A stretch of 64,000 nucleotides of DNA, taken from an uncultured Mailhella sp. (GTDB taxonomy: Bacteria; Desulfobacterota; Desulfovibrionia; Desulfovibrionales; Desulfovibrionaceae). Of this stretch, positions 51,856 through 60,632 are shown piece after piece (positions within the stretch are counted from its first letter, which is position 1; the number at the start of each line of letters is the position of its first letter). The position numbers were made by a program, and so were the translations under genes. The stretch spans positions 16,032 through 80,031 of the forward strand of contig NZ_CALUYL010000011.1 in the NCBI RefSeq assembly GCF_944324995.1, read 5' to 3'. The notes under the pieces were generated by a model. That model ran no database searches, was not told the origin of the DNA, and worked only from the letters and a program-made list of their open reading frames with translations.

Positions 51856-52608
51856 ATGAACAGCGCAACACCTGAAACTCTCGATCGCCTCCTCCAGGGA
51901 GCCGGACTTCGGCGCGACAGCCAGCTTGCCGAGCTTCTCGGCGTGTCTCCGCAGGCCGTGAGTCAGGCCCGTCGCAAGGGGCGCATTCCCGACGGCTGGG
52001 TTTTGAAAGTGGCCGCTCAGTTCGGGCTGTCCACGGACTGGATATTTTTCGGCAGAGAGCCCGGAACGGGCGTCGTGCCCGCGTCGGAGTCCCATGCCGC
52101 CGCGGCCGAACAGGAGGACGACGCCATGCGGGAACGCCGCGCCAAGGGCGAAAGCTTTTTCGGCGAAGTGGGCTCCGGGCAGGACGCCATCGGCCTGGTG
52201 ATGGTGCCGCTGGTGGCCGCGCGCCTTGCCGCGGGCAAGGGCAGTCTGGAAACCGACGGCGACGTGCTTTCGTACTTCTCCTTCCGGCAGGACTGGCTGT
52301 GCCGCAAGGGCAACCCGGACAAGATGGTGCTCATGAAGGTGTGCGGCGACAGCATGGAACCGGACATCCGACACGGCGACATGGTGCTTGTCGATCAGAG
52401 CAAGTGCCAGATTTACGGGCACGCCATCTACGCCATGGGCATCAACGAGGAAATCTACATCAAGCAGGTGGAAACGCTGCCCGGCGGACAGCTGGTGCTC
52501 CGGAGCCGCAATCCCGAATATTCGCCCATCAGCGTGGATCTGCACGGCGATCTTGCCGACAGCGTACGCGTCATCGGCCGCGTCATCTGGTGCTGCCGGG
52601 AAATCTAG
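51856..52608 (+). CDS. S24-family repressor (LexA/CI type), 250 aa
   Basis: N-terminal helix-turn-helix (about 20-50, AELLGVSPQAVSQARR) as in CI/XRE-type repressors, a linker of about 80 residues, then a LexA-like peptidase S24 domain with Ser166 in CGDSMEPDI and Lys203 in EEIYIKQVE, the usual Ser-Lys dyad. Expected to bind operators near 51700-51850 and self-cleave on RecA activation. No cognate lytic genes are adjacent, and the prophage at 4-31 kb lacks a repressor. It may control the small divergent gene or the nearby mcrBC region, but this is untested. Confidence 0.85.
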   Translation: MNSATPETLDRLLQGAGLRRDSQLAELLGVSPQAVSQARRKGRIPDGWVLKVAAQFGLSTDWIFFGREPGTGVVPASESHAAAAEQEDDAMRERRAKGESFFGEVGSGQDAIGLVMVPLVAARLAAGKGSLETDGDVLSYFSFRQDWLCRKGNPDKMVLMKVCGDSMEPDIRHGDMVLVDQSKCQIYGHAIYAMGINEEIYIKQVETLPGGQLVLRSRNPEYSPISVDLHGDLADSVRVIGRVIWCCREI

Positions 52609-53121
52609 GGACTCTTCTGACCGGGCGCGGAGCAGAGTGCGCTTGCCGCAGCATGCCCTGCAACGCGACAAGCCGGACAAACAAACCGGACAAAACGGCA
52701 CGCTGGGAGAACGCCGACGACCGGGAGAACGCATCGGCGCGCTGGCGAGTCCGTCGAAACTTCGAGGACGCCGTCAAAGGCCGCTTGCGGAAACACGCCG
52801 AAAACGCTCCACGCATGGGGCGAGCACAAGCACCCCCTGCCGCCGAAGTCACTCAAAATCCGCGCGCTGCCTCTTCATCGAAGCCGGTCGGAAATCCGAG
52901 CATTCCCTCAGAGCCGAAGTTAATCGACAAGCTGCGCGCTTCATCGCAGCTGAAATCCGATCGGAAGTCCGAACGCGGACTTACTTGTCACCCCGTCTCT
53001 GACTGCGCGCCCATGTCGGCGGAAAAAACGCACAACTCGGAGGTAAATCTCACCGTACGCCGTGCGGACCGGACCGAAAACAGGGTATTTCCGCCCTTCT
53101 CCTGTATGTTTTCCTCTGCTT
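52609..53121. other. Intergenic region between the repressor and mcrC
   Basis: About 500 bp of GC-rich sequence, with frames on both strands but no ribosome-binding sites. GAAATCCGA-type sequences recur near 52890-52990. No gene, terminator or repeat family could be assigned. Confidence 0.45.
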
Positions 53122-54375
53122 TCACTGAGCCAGCCAAGGAAAATTCTCCTCTTCATCCAGGCCGCAGCGCAGCCTGTCGTCATTCAGGTCAAATGTCGTG
53201 ACGAGAAGACGCATTTCCTCTCCCATGAACTGAAACGGCCTCTGCGGATGGGGAAATTTTTCATGCTCCGGGTACACCAGTGCCACGTCACCCGTTCCGT
53301 GCGTCCACTGTCGGCCGTAAACATAAAGCTGGTATACATCGTGATTGTCCACGTCGGAGCTCTTTTCAATTCTTTTCCACTTGGTATCCAGCACCCACGT
53401 CCGCCCGTCGCAGCACACAACAATATCAGGCCTGAGCTTAAAGCAGGCGTGTCCGCTGCGCGAGCAGAGCCAGCCTTCAGACTGAGCCTCCAGCACAGAT
53501 CCCGGCATAAGCTTTCCACGCAATGTCTGGGCAACGTACCGCTCGAAAAGAACATCCATGGAAAACAGCATGCTCATGCCCTCATGACTGTGGGAAACGG
53601 CATAAGGCATGTCTTTTCCCAAAACAAGTTCACACCACGGACGAATCGCAGCATAGGAAGCCATCAGCCTGTCGCGGCGCCACTGCGAAAAGTCGCCCTG
53701 AACATCCCGGCTCAAAGGCACGGGCTGCATGAGCTTGCACAAGGAAGCGGCAAGCCGCCAGTTTTCCGCCAGACGCACACATGCTCTCACCCGTTCCAGC
53801 GCACTGCGCAGAAGACGATTTTCCGGTCTGTCCTCAAGAAAGACATCATGCCGGACATGAAAAACATGCCGCCTGTGCGGAGGCTGCTGCATCTGCCTGT
53901 GCACGTCCAGCTGCCCGCGCAGAAAGGAAGACACTTCTTCCACTCTTTTGTAGTCACAGCGAAGGCCGTGCTTCATCAGCTCATGCAGGCGAAGAAGGAA
54001 CTGCCGGGCCACCCATTCCGTCAGAGGGCGCTCAAACAGACTGATGTCCGCAGTGCTGAAGCTGCGGCAATCTGCGTCTATCAGCTTCGTCAGCATCCGT
54101 ATGAGCTGACGACGGCCCTCCGAAGCCCTGTCGGCATCATGCTGCGTTTTCGGAAGCATCTCCAGCTGAACACCACATGGCGTGGTCAACACGCCGACAA
54201 GGCTCTTCAACTGAAGCTCGGTTCGACTGCGAAGCTCGCCCAGCATGGCGTCCTTTCCGCAAAGTTCCGCCAGCCAGTCAAAGGCCGATGCCGGTATCTG
54301 CACCCGGTCAAGCGAGGGCAGCGACACGGCATCCGTCGTCAGGCGGGCATATTCACGAACGGTATACTGCTTCAT
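53122..54375 (-). CDS. mcrC: McrC-like restriction nuclease subunit, 417 aa
   Basis: Starts at 54375 and overlaps mcrB by 4 bp (ATGA). The N-terminal beta-rich part is followed by a C-terminal PD-(D/E)xK nuclease: KLRPDIVVCC, WVLDTKWKRI and the QLYVYGRQW helix, as in McrC. McrC is the nuclease partner that stimulates the McrB GTPase and cleaves modified DNA. Part of a two-gene type IV restriction system; no methylase or specificity gene is nearby. Confidence 0.87.
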   Translation of the reverse strand: MKQYTVREYARLTTDAVSLPSLDRVQIPASAFDWLAELCGKDAMLGELRSRTELQLKSLVGVLTTPCGVQLEMLPKTQHDADRASEGRRQLIRMLTKLIDADCRSFSTADISLFERPLTEWVARQFLLRLHELMKHGLRCDYKRVEEVSSFLRGQLDVHRQMQQPPHRRHVFHVRHDVFLEDRPENRLLRSALERVRACVRLAENWRLAASLCKLMQPVPLSRDVQGDFSQWRRDRLMASYAAIRPWCELVLGKDMPYAVSHSHEGMSMLFSMDVLFERYVAQTLRGKLMPGSVLEAQSEGWLCSRSGHACFKLRPDIVVCCDGRTWVLDTKWKRIEKSSDVDNHDVYQLYVYGRQWTHGTGDVALVYPEHEKFPHPQRPFQFMGEEMRLLVTTFDLNDDRLRCGLDEEENFPWLAQ

Positions 54376-56897
54376 GGCTGAGGCTTATGCTCCTTCAGCC
54401 ATCGGATAAGCTGCGCGCCCATGTGCTGCGTATTGCCCGTAAGTGTTATGCCGAGCTCTGCGGCTATCTGCCGCAGAACCTTGCGCACCTTTCCGCTTTC
54501 TACATCCGGTCCGTTTTTTCTCCGTATGCGGATGGGAAAGTTGTTGTTGTACCTGTATCGCTCAATGATGAAGTCATCATATTCCTCAAAATCGTCGCGC
54601 TTCATGCCTGCATTGTCTTCAGGCGAGACGTTATCCTCCGTCTCTTCGGAGGTCTCTTCCTGAACGTCCATGTCCGGCACGTCCTCAGGCTCGACTGCGG
54701 CATCGGAAATCTGAATATAGGAGGCCAGGTTCTGAAAGGCCGGCTCACTCCATTCCCATATCTCACAAGGCCTGCCGAGGGAAACCGAATCTCCGAACAG
54801 CGATGCCTTCGACTGAACGACATGCAGGAACCTGTTCTTGTCCTTTTTTCTGTGATCGTTGAGAACCCACTGAATTTTCTGCCAGTCTTCAAAGAAGTAC
54901 TCTTCGAGCAAGGGAACTGTCTGCCGCCGGAATATCTCCGCAAGGGCACGCATGAAACGCCCCTTTTCATGCTCGTCGTTCAGGGAAAATCCGTTCAGAA
55001 GGCGCATGAACGGCGCATGCCCGATGCGGTGATCCCGATCCAGCAGCACGGAAATGCGCTGGTTCATGTCGCTGAGTATTTTGCCGAGGGAAATTCCAGA
55101 CGCCTCATCCAGAACCAGACTCTCCAGAAGCTGAGGCTGCGGCGGCACCTCCTCAAAGAAAAAGCGACGGCGGAGGGCAATGTCGAGTCCCGTCAGCGAC
55201 CGGTCAGCCGTGTTCATGGTACCTATGATGTATACGTTCTCCGGCACGGTGAACTTGTCCCGAGAATAGGGAAGATGCACCCAGAGCGTTTCTCTCTTTG
55301 CGCTGCTACCCGGCAGGACTTCCCTTCTTGAATCTTCAATGAGCGTGATGAGTTCGCCGAATATGCGCGCGATGTTGCCCCGGTTTATCTCATCAATGAT
55401 CAAGACATAGGGAAGTGCTTCGTCTCCCCCGGACTCTCTTCCCTGAAGCAGCATTTCCAGTCTTTCTGGATCAAGAACGTCGGTGCCGAGCTCATACAGC
55501 GTGATCTGACTGAAGTTCTTAGTCATGACGTCCTCGACGGGACGCGAGGGTGAAAACGTGCAGAGCCATCTGACGTTGCGGCACTGCCCGTAGGAGTCCC
55601 CCTCTCTCTGCATGACCCTGTACCCGCCCGTAATTTCACCGACGGCCCTGAACTTGCGGTTGCCGTCGGAAACGACCACGATATCGCCCACCTTCATTCT
55701 GCGGCAGAACTTGTTCACCACGCCGACGGCATAATCGTTGTTCCCGATCTGTTCGGGAAGAGCGCTCTTAAACTTTTCATGGATCTCCCGTTCCGTCCGG
55801 CAGGACGAAAAGTCCACGCAGCCGCCATATCCCAGAAGAACATAGCTGTTCTTCAGGCACTCGTCATAGATGTAGGCATCCTCGCCCTGCGTGTTCCCAA
55901 GGGACATTTTCCATATTCGCCGCCCGCTCAGCTCGACCTTGTCCGTTCCGATGCGATGAATGCGGCTGCGCGCGGTATTGCACAGCTCCTTAAAAATGCC
56001 GTCCTCCACGGCATAGCCGACGTTGCCGTTCTCTCCTGCAAAAGCGCGTATCCCTTCCACGAAATCTTCATAGCTGAAGCTTTGATGAAAGGTCACAAAG
56101 CGTATGTGTCCCTTGGCCGCCAGACGGTCAAAGCACTGCTTCTTTTCCTCTCTGGTCTGACCGATCCCCTTCATTCCCGAGGCTGCAAATATCTCCAGAG
56201 CTCTGTCCACCGTGGCATAGGTCTTGCCCGTGCCGGGAGGGCCATACAAAATCTGATTCAGGGGAATGCTTCTCTTCAAGGCAGGCGTCAACGCTTCAAC
56301 TTCCGTCTTCCGACTCCATATCTGCTCACTGTAGGCGAACAGGTTTCTTTCTCCACGCCGATCCATGAGTCGGCGATACAGCTCTGCAGTGCTCAGACTC
56401 GACGATTCGGCATCGCCAAGAGCCGTCGTCAGTCTCTCGCGCCTGTATACGCAGACAAGCTGCGGATTCTGCCGGTCCTGATAGAGAAAGGCGATTTTCC
56501 ATGCCACCATGGGCCAGAGCGCATCGGCAGTGACGGCATCCAGATTCCGGGCCTGCACGGCCTCAATAATGCTCAGAACATTTTTTTTGACGACCGCAAA
56601 GGCTTCCTCTGGAGAATTTCCCAGGCATGAGCGCCAGGCATATTTCTCCCCGTAGATGAACCCGCGGGACTTCTTTTCCGATACTTCGGTATTTCCCCGC
56701 TGATAAATGCCGAACTTGAAGGCATTGCCACCCCAGATGGAGCCCAGCTTGTCCGTCATGCTTTCAAGGCAACGCACAAAACTGCTCTGATCGCTCAGTG
56801 TATGATACTGCGGCAACGTCATGCCCCGCACCTTCTCCACAGGCCAGAGTTCAAGAAACTTCGTCCAGATGGAATCACATTGACTGATGTCGATCAT
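54372..56897 (-). CDS. mcrB: McrB-like AAA+ GTPase with inserted EVE-like domain, 841 aa
   Basis: An N-terminal domain of about 190 residues of unclear type is followed by the AAA+ domain with Walker A GPPGTGKT (219-226), the HQSFSYEDFVEG motif, Walker B LIIDEINR (about 499-506) and the McrB hallmark GTMNTADRSLTG (about 559-570). Between Walker A and Walker B lies an insert of about 120 residues (about 328-446; IWKMSLGN … YVLLGYGG … MKVGDIVVVSDGNRKFRAVGEITG) that looks like an EVE/PUA-type base-reading fold. A C-terminal tail (about 745-841) contains a small helical domain. Such placement would put modified-base reading inside the motor core. Operon with mcrC. Confidence 0.83.
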   Translation of the reverse strand: MIDISQCDSIWTKFLELWPVEKVRGMTLPQYHTLSDQSSFVRCLESMTDKLGSIWGGNAFKFGIYQRGNTEVSEKKSRGFIYGEKYAWRSCLGNSPEEAFAVVKKNVLSIIEAVQARNLDAVTADALWPMVAWKIAFLYQDRQNPQLVCVYRRERLTTALGDAESSSLSTAELYRRLMDRRGERNLFAYSEQIWSRKTEVEALTPALKRSIPLNQILYGPPGTGKTYATVDRALEIFAASGMKGIGQTREEKKQCFDRLAAKGHIRFVTFHQSFSYEDFVEGIRAFAGENGNVGYAVEDGIFKELCNTARSRIHRIGTDKVELSGRRIWKMSLGNTQGEDAYIYDECLKNSYVLLGYGGCVDFSSCRTEREIHEKFKSALPEQIGNNDYAVGVVNKFCRRMKVGDIVVVSDGNRKFRAVGEITGGYRVMQREGDSYGQCRNVRWLCTFSPSRPVEDVMTKNFSQITLYELGTDVLDPERLEMLLQGRESGGDEALPYVLIIDEINRGNIARIFGELITLIEDSRREVLPGSSAKRETLWVHLPYSRDKFTVPENVYIIGTMNTADRSLTGLDIALRRRFFFEEVPPQPQLLESLVLDEASGISLGKILSDMNQRISVLLDRDHRIGHAPFMRLLNGFSLNDEHEKGRFMRALAEIFRRQTVPLLEEYFFEDWQKIQWVLNDHRKKDKNRFLHVVQSKASLFGDSVSLGRPCEIWEWSEPAFQNLASYIQISDAAVEPEDVPDMDVQEETSEETEDNVSPEDNAGMKRDDFEEYDDFIIERYRYNNNFPIRIRRKNGPDVESGKVRKVLRQIAAELGITLTGNTQHMGAQLIRWLKEHKPQP

Positions 56898-57548
56898 AAC
56901 TTACCACCTTAAAAAAATACAGGCCGGTCTCTTTTTACAGGTCGTACGGCTGACGATTCCTGAAAACATGCTGTTCAGCATACCCAAAGCACGGTGTCTT
57001 TACAACATCCCAGGCATTCTTGTCACACCTCGAGCAATGTTTTCAGGCTCTCTCGGGGAATCCCCCTCTCCCCGACCGTCTAGTTTCTGTGCGTCGACTT
57101 TTCGGTGAAAGCACGCAAGCCGTGAATCGGAACATGCTGCCTCGCGCCGGACACGGCACGATGTCTTCGGACTCGAACGTCCTTTCCCTCTTGCAGCATG
57201 ACCGCAAGGCGCCGTGAGCAGGTTCGCGTCCTGCTCACGGCGTGCATCGTCTCTTCCCCTGCTCTTCTCCCGCGCTTTTCCCGCATTTGCCCGTTGCGGA
57301 ATCGCAGGTCCGCAGGCATGCGCCGCTTTTCGCGCCCTGCCTAGCATCCAAAAACGACGCGCCGATTTCGCGGAATGAAGGGCCGTCTGTAGCGCTCTGA
57401 ACGTTCGGCAGGGGGAGCTGCCCTTTTCCGGTGCCCGGATTGTCGGGCCGATGCCGAAAAGAGAACCGTGCTCCCGCCTCGTCCGCGCTTTTCATCGACG
57501 CCATGCCGGCGCCGGCACGGGCCTGTCGCCCTTCGACGAAAATCGGGC
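56898..57548. other. Intergenic region between mcrB and dnaA
   Basis: About 650 bp without a supported gene. The AT-richer 56898-57050 part is the likely mcrB promoter region; the rest is GC-rich with only short, signal-less frames. Confidence 0.45.
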
Positions 57549-57571
57549 AAAAAAAAAGCCCCGCTCGGGGC
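57549..57571 (-). terminator. Terminator of dnaA
   Basis: Stem GCCCCG/CGGGGC with a short loop (57558-57571) followed on the minus strand by nine T, 20 bp past the dnaA stop. Confidence 0.9.
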
Positions 57572-57590
57572 AGGGCAAGAATGAAAAGCT

Positions 57591-59063
57591 CTAGGCCAGC
57601 ATGGCCGAACGTTCAATCATGGAAACCGTGTGCTCAATCTGGCCGCCGAGAGAAGAATGACGGCTCATTTCGCGTTCCACGGCGGTGATTCCCTTGATGA
57701 CCGTGGAATGCTTGCGGTTGAAACGTTCGCCTATCTGCTCCAGCGTGAGATCGGTGTGCTTGCGCAGCAGGAAGAACGCCGTGTTGCGCGCCAGAACAAG
57801 ATTCTGACGGCGAGACTTGGAACTCAGCTGCGCGGGCGTCAGATCGAAACTGCGGCAGATGAGCTCCACCACGTCTTCCAGACTCAGGCTGGGACTCGTG
57901 CGCGCCACGTTGCGGATGACGTCGATGGCCATCTCTTCCGTGACCGTGTGCCCCGTGAACTGCGACTGAAGCATGAGATTGTGCAGGCAGCTCTCCAAGA
58001 GACGCACGTCTCCGGTGATGCGGTCGGCCAGAAGATCGGCCACCGCCGAAGGCAGCACCATGCACTGACGGCGCGCCTTTTCCTGAAGAATGTGCAGACG
58101 CGTGTCGCGGTTCGGCCGCTCCATGCTCGCCACAAAGCCCGAACAGAACCGGGACACCAGCTGCGAATCCACACCCGCCAGATCGCGCGGCGCAAACGAA
58201 CTCGTGAGCACCACGCGGCCGCCGTGATCCTGAAGATTCTTAATCGTGGAAAGCAGTTCTTCCTGCGTGCGATCCTTGCCGCGCAGAAAATGCACGTCTT
58301 CCAGAAGCAGCATGTCCAGCTGACGGAAACGTTCCTTGAACTGGTCGATGGTCTTGTACTTCATGGCCTGCACGAACTGCGAGGTGAATTCCTCGGCCGT
58401 GAGATACTCCATGCGCACCTGACGCTTGTCGGCTTCCAGACTGAGCGCGCGTCCCACCGCCTGCGTGAGATGCGTCTTGCCGAGCCCCGCTCCCGCACAC
58501 AGAAACACCATGTCCACCGGAGCGCTCGCTTCCAGAATGTTGCTCGCCGCCGCATAGGCTATCTGATTGCACGGACCGACCACAAAATCTTCAAAGGAGT
58601 GCTTCCACCCCTTCATCATGGCCGGATTGAAGGTGCGCACCCGGGGCAGCGGCATGGGCAGATCAAGCTGCTTGTCGGCCATGAGCACGGTCGGCGCCGT
58701 GGACGGAATGGAAGCCGCCAGCTGCTCAAGACTCGTCGGACGCGGCAACTCCGCCTTCTTGCGCGACGAAGACGCCCGCACCGTCACCTTCACGCGGCTG
58801 CCGAGCTGCGAAGACGCCACTTCCGCAATGGCCTGAGAAAACTGATCGCGCACCTGAGCCGCCATAAAATCATTCATGGCGGTCAGGCGAACTTCCCATT
58901 CGCAGGCTCCGACAGGTTCAATAAGAAGCCCCTGGCCGCCGGAACGGTCAGTGCGCGACAATTTGACCACATCACCCTTGAGAGGCTCAAGAAAAACCTT
59001 GAACTTCCCCTCGGGGAGTCTGCTGCGAAGTTCGTTAAGTATAGAAGACCAGATTTCTTTCAT
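57591..59063 (-). CDS. dnaA: Chromosomal replication initiator DnaA
   Basis: 490 residues. Domain I is at 1-90 (IWSSILNELRSRLPEGKF). The AAA+ domain has a Walker A-type AGAGLGKTHL and Walker B-type MLLLEDVHFL, where the usual DD is ED. Domain IV carries the DnaA signature-type helix (RKHSTVIKGI, in place of DHTTVLHA) and the HTH region. The Met at 59063 is the only good start. Upstream is an AT-rich region with DnaA-box-like sites. dnaN and gyrB are not adjacent here. The replacements in the Walker B and signature motifs are modest and probably lineage-specific. Confidence 0.9.
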   Translation of the reverse strand: MKEIWSSILNELRSRLPEGKFKVFLEPLKGDVVKLSRTDRSGGQGLLIEPVGACEWEVRLTAMNDFMAAQVRDQFSQAIAEVASSQLGSRVKVTVRASSSRKKAELPRPTSLEQLAASIPSTAPTVLMADKQLDLPMPLPRVRTFNPAMMKGWKHSFEDFVVGPCNQIAYAAASNILEASAPVDMVFLCAGAGLGKTHLTQAVGRALSLEADKRQVRMEYLTAEEFTSQFVQAMKYKTIDQFKERFRQLDMLLLEDVHFLRGKDRTQEELLSTIKNLQDHGGRVVLTSSFAPRDLAGVDSQLVSRFCSGFVASMERPNRDTRLHILQEKARRQCMVLPSAVADLLADRITGDVRLLESCLHNLMLQSQFTGHTVTEEMAIDVIRNVARTSPSLSLEDVVELICRSFDLTPAQLSSKSRRQNLVLARNTAFFLLRKHTDLTLEQIGERFNRKHSTVIKGITAVEREMSRHSSLGGQIEHTVSMIERSAMLA

Positions 59064-59100
59064 AACAGAGAATCTTTACAGAAGGGCAAAGGAAAATACC

Positions 59101-59480
59101 ATCGGCATGAATCAAAAATCCGCACTATGCCGCAAGTGCGTTTTCCACAACGTCTCGAACTAATAACTCATTATCATAGTTGAAAAAATTTTCAACTCCT
59201 CCATTATCGGGCTTTTTATATTAATCCCTTGATAACACTTGAAATTTCTCCGATAACAAAAAAATTCCACAAAGTTTTCCACTTTTTCTTCCACAACTTG
59301 CTTTTCGTTTTTCTCAAATTTTCTCAATTTTTCTCCATTTTTCATGTTTTTCCTTTGTTTCTCCCCGCCCTCCGATCCCCCCTGCTCCGCAAAGAAAATC
59401 ACCCCGCTCATTCTTTTTTTGTTCTTCTTTTCCCCCCACTCCCGCAGCCGCCCATAAAAAATTTCTCAACTCCCCTCACT
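59101..59480. other. Candidate origin of replication (oriC)
   Basis: AT-rich region immediately upstream of dnaA with DnaA-box-like sequences: TTTTCCACA at 59141-59149, AATTCCACA at 59263-59271, TTTTCCACT at 59275-59283 and TCTTCCACA at 59287-59295, plus several TTATC-type half-sites (59168-59260). T-rich stretches at 59300-59360 could be unwinding elements. The gene-strand bias changes here. No perfect TTATCCACA was found. A second AT-rich patch extends to 59510. Confidence 0.6.
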
Positions 59481-59649
59481 TCCTGACTTTTTTCTCAAAG
59501 TCAAAAATTGTCGACATTGGACATCCCCATCCATGCCTCGCCGAATGCGGCCGTCCCACCCCAAACACCGCCGCTTCGCACCCCAACAGCCAATATCGCA
59601 CCCCCAAAAATCCCGGATAATCCAGCTCTGCACAAATCACAAAAACACA

Positions 59650-59750
59650 GGAAAGACAGGGGAGAGAAAGGCAGAAAAGGCAAAAAGACAGAAAAGACAA
59701 AAGGCAGAAAAGGCATCGGGGGAGATAATCTCCCCCGAACCCCCATAATT
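59650..59750. repeat. Palindromic intergenic element, copy 4
   Basis: GGCAGAAAAGGCAAAAAGAC-type repeats followed by GGGGGAGATAATCTCCCCC and ACCCCCATAATT. It lies between the origin and the mosaic repeat. 59760-59890 is unremarkable. Confidence 0.7.
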
Positions 59751-59889
59751 TGCGGGACGAACCCTGTCGGGCACGTCCCGCAGCTTTTGGGGGGAGCGGT
59801 GAACATCCTCCTCGTCTTCCCTGCTGGTTCTCTGCCTGGTTCCCCCTCCTGCGTCCGCATCGCCTTCTAAGCTCCAAAACACGCTGTGT

Positions 59890-60400
59890 TTCCCTCAATT
59901 CATCGGAAAATCGTTGCCTTTGACATGCCCGCCCCGCGAGCCTGTCATCAGAAACGAATGCCGCGGCACACGCCCCGATAAACCTCGACACCGTTTCTCC
60001 AATCCGGAGAATCACCTCCCCCAATAATCTGGAAATCCCTTCCTTACTCACGACTGTCCGGCGCAGGCCGGACAGGAGTCGGCCACCGCAGGTGGATCCG
60101 ACAGGACACACCTGCACTGAGTCCGCAGACCGAACAGCGCCTGCCAAGCACACCACCCCTCGCAGTCCCAGCCTTTCCACCCTCCCGCCTCCCGAAGAAC
60201 ACGCAGGCCCGTTTGCGCAAGACACGCTGTACGGCCTGCATGACTTGCACGACGGCGGCTGCGTTCAACGGCGGGAGTGAATCCCGCCTACTTATGCCCG
60301 TCGGCCGGGCTCCTGACGTCGCCCGGGGCCCCAGTGCGTTGAGAGACGGCCTTCCGGCCTTCCACTCCCCCCTTCGCCCACAGATTCGGCCATAATCTTC
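59890..60400. repeat. Mosaic intergenic repeat, copy 2 (inverted)
   Basis: In reverse complement this carries the same two blocks as 46960-47525 in the opposite order: the CTCTCAACGC … GCAGCCGCCGTCGTGCAAG block (about 60180-60350) and then the GGACTGCGAGGGG … CGGTGGCCGACTCCTGTCC … GACAGTCGTG block (about 60040-60180), followed by GGGATTTCCAGAT near 60020. No gene is supported. Confidence 0.65.
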
Positions 60401-60445
60401 CCGTTTACCCTGTCCTGCCGAAGCAGCGTTAGCTGCGAGGCAGAA

Positions 60446-60542
60446 ACAGGGGGGCGCGGGGGGAATTATTTCCCCCGCATGCCTTTCCTGTCTTTCCTGC
60501 CTTTTCTGCCTTTTCTGCCTTTTCTGCCTTTTCTGCCTTTCC
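60446..60542. repeat. Palindromic intergenic element, copy 5
   Basis: GGGGGGCGCGGGGGGAATTA plus TTTCCCCCGC palindrome followed by six to seven copies of TTTTCTGCC. Same orientation as copy 2 at 44675 and opposite to copies 3 and 4. Confidence 0.75.
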
Positions 60543-60557
60543 GCATTACGGAGGGGG

Positions 60558-60585
60558 TTGACGCGGGGATTTTTCTGATTATGCT
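60558..60585 (+). promoter_or_regulatory. Possible promoter of the Fe-S/NifX operon
   Basis: -35 TTGACG (60558-60563), 16-bp spacer, -10 TATGCT (60580-60585), about 48 bp before the start at 60633, with AGGAAGGAAG as a ribosome-binding site. Confidence 0.45.
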
Positions 60586-60632
60586 CATTTGTGCAAAACG
60601 AACATTGATTTTCAGGTTCGGAAGGAAGGAAG

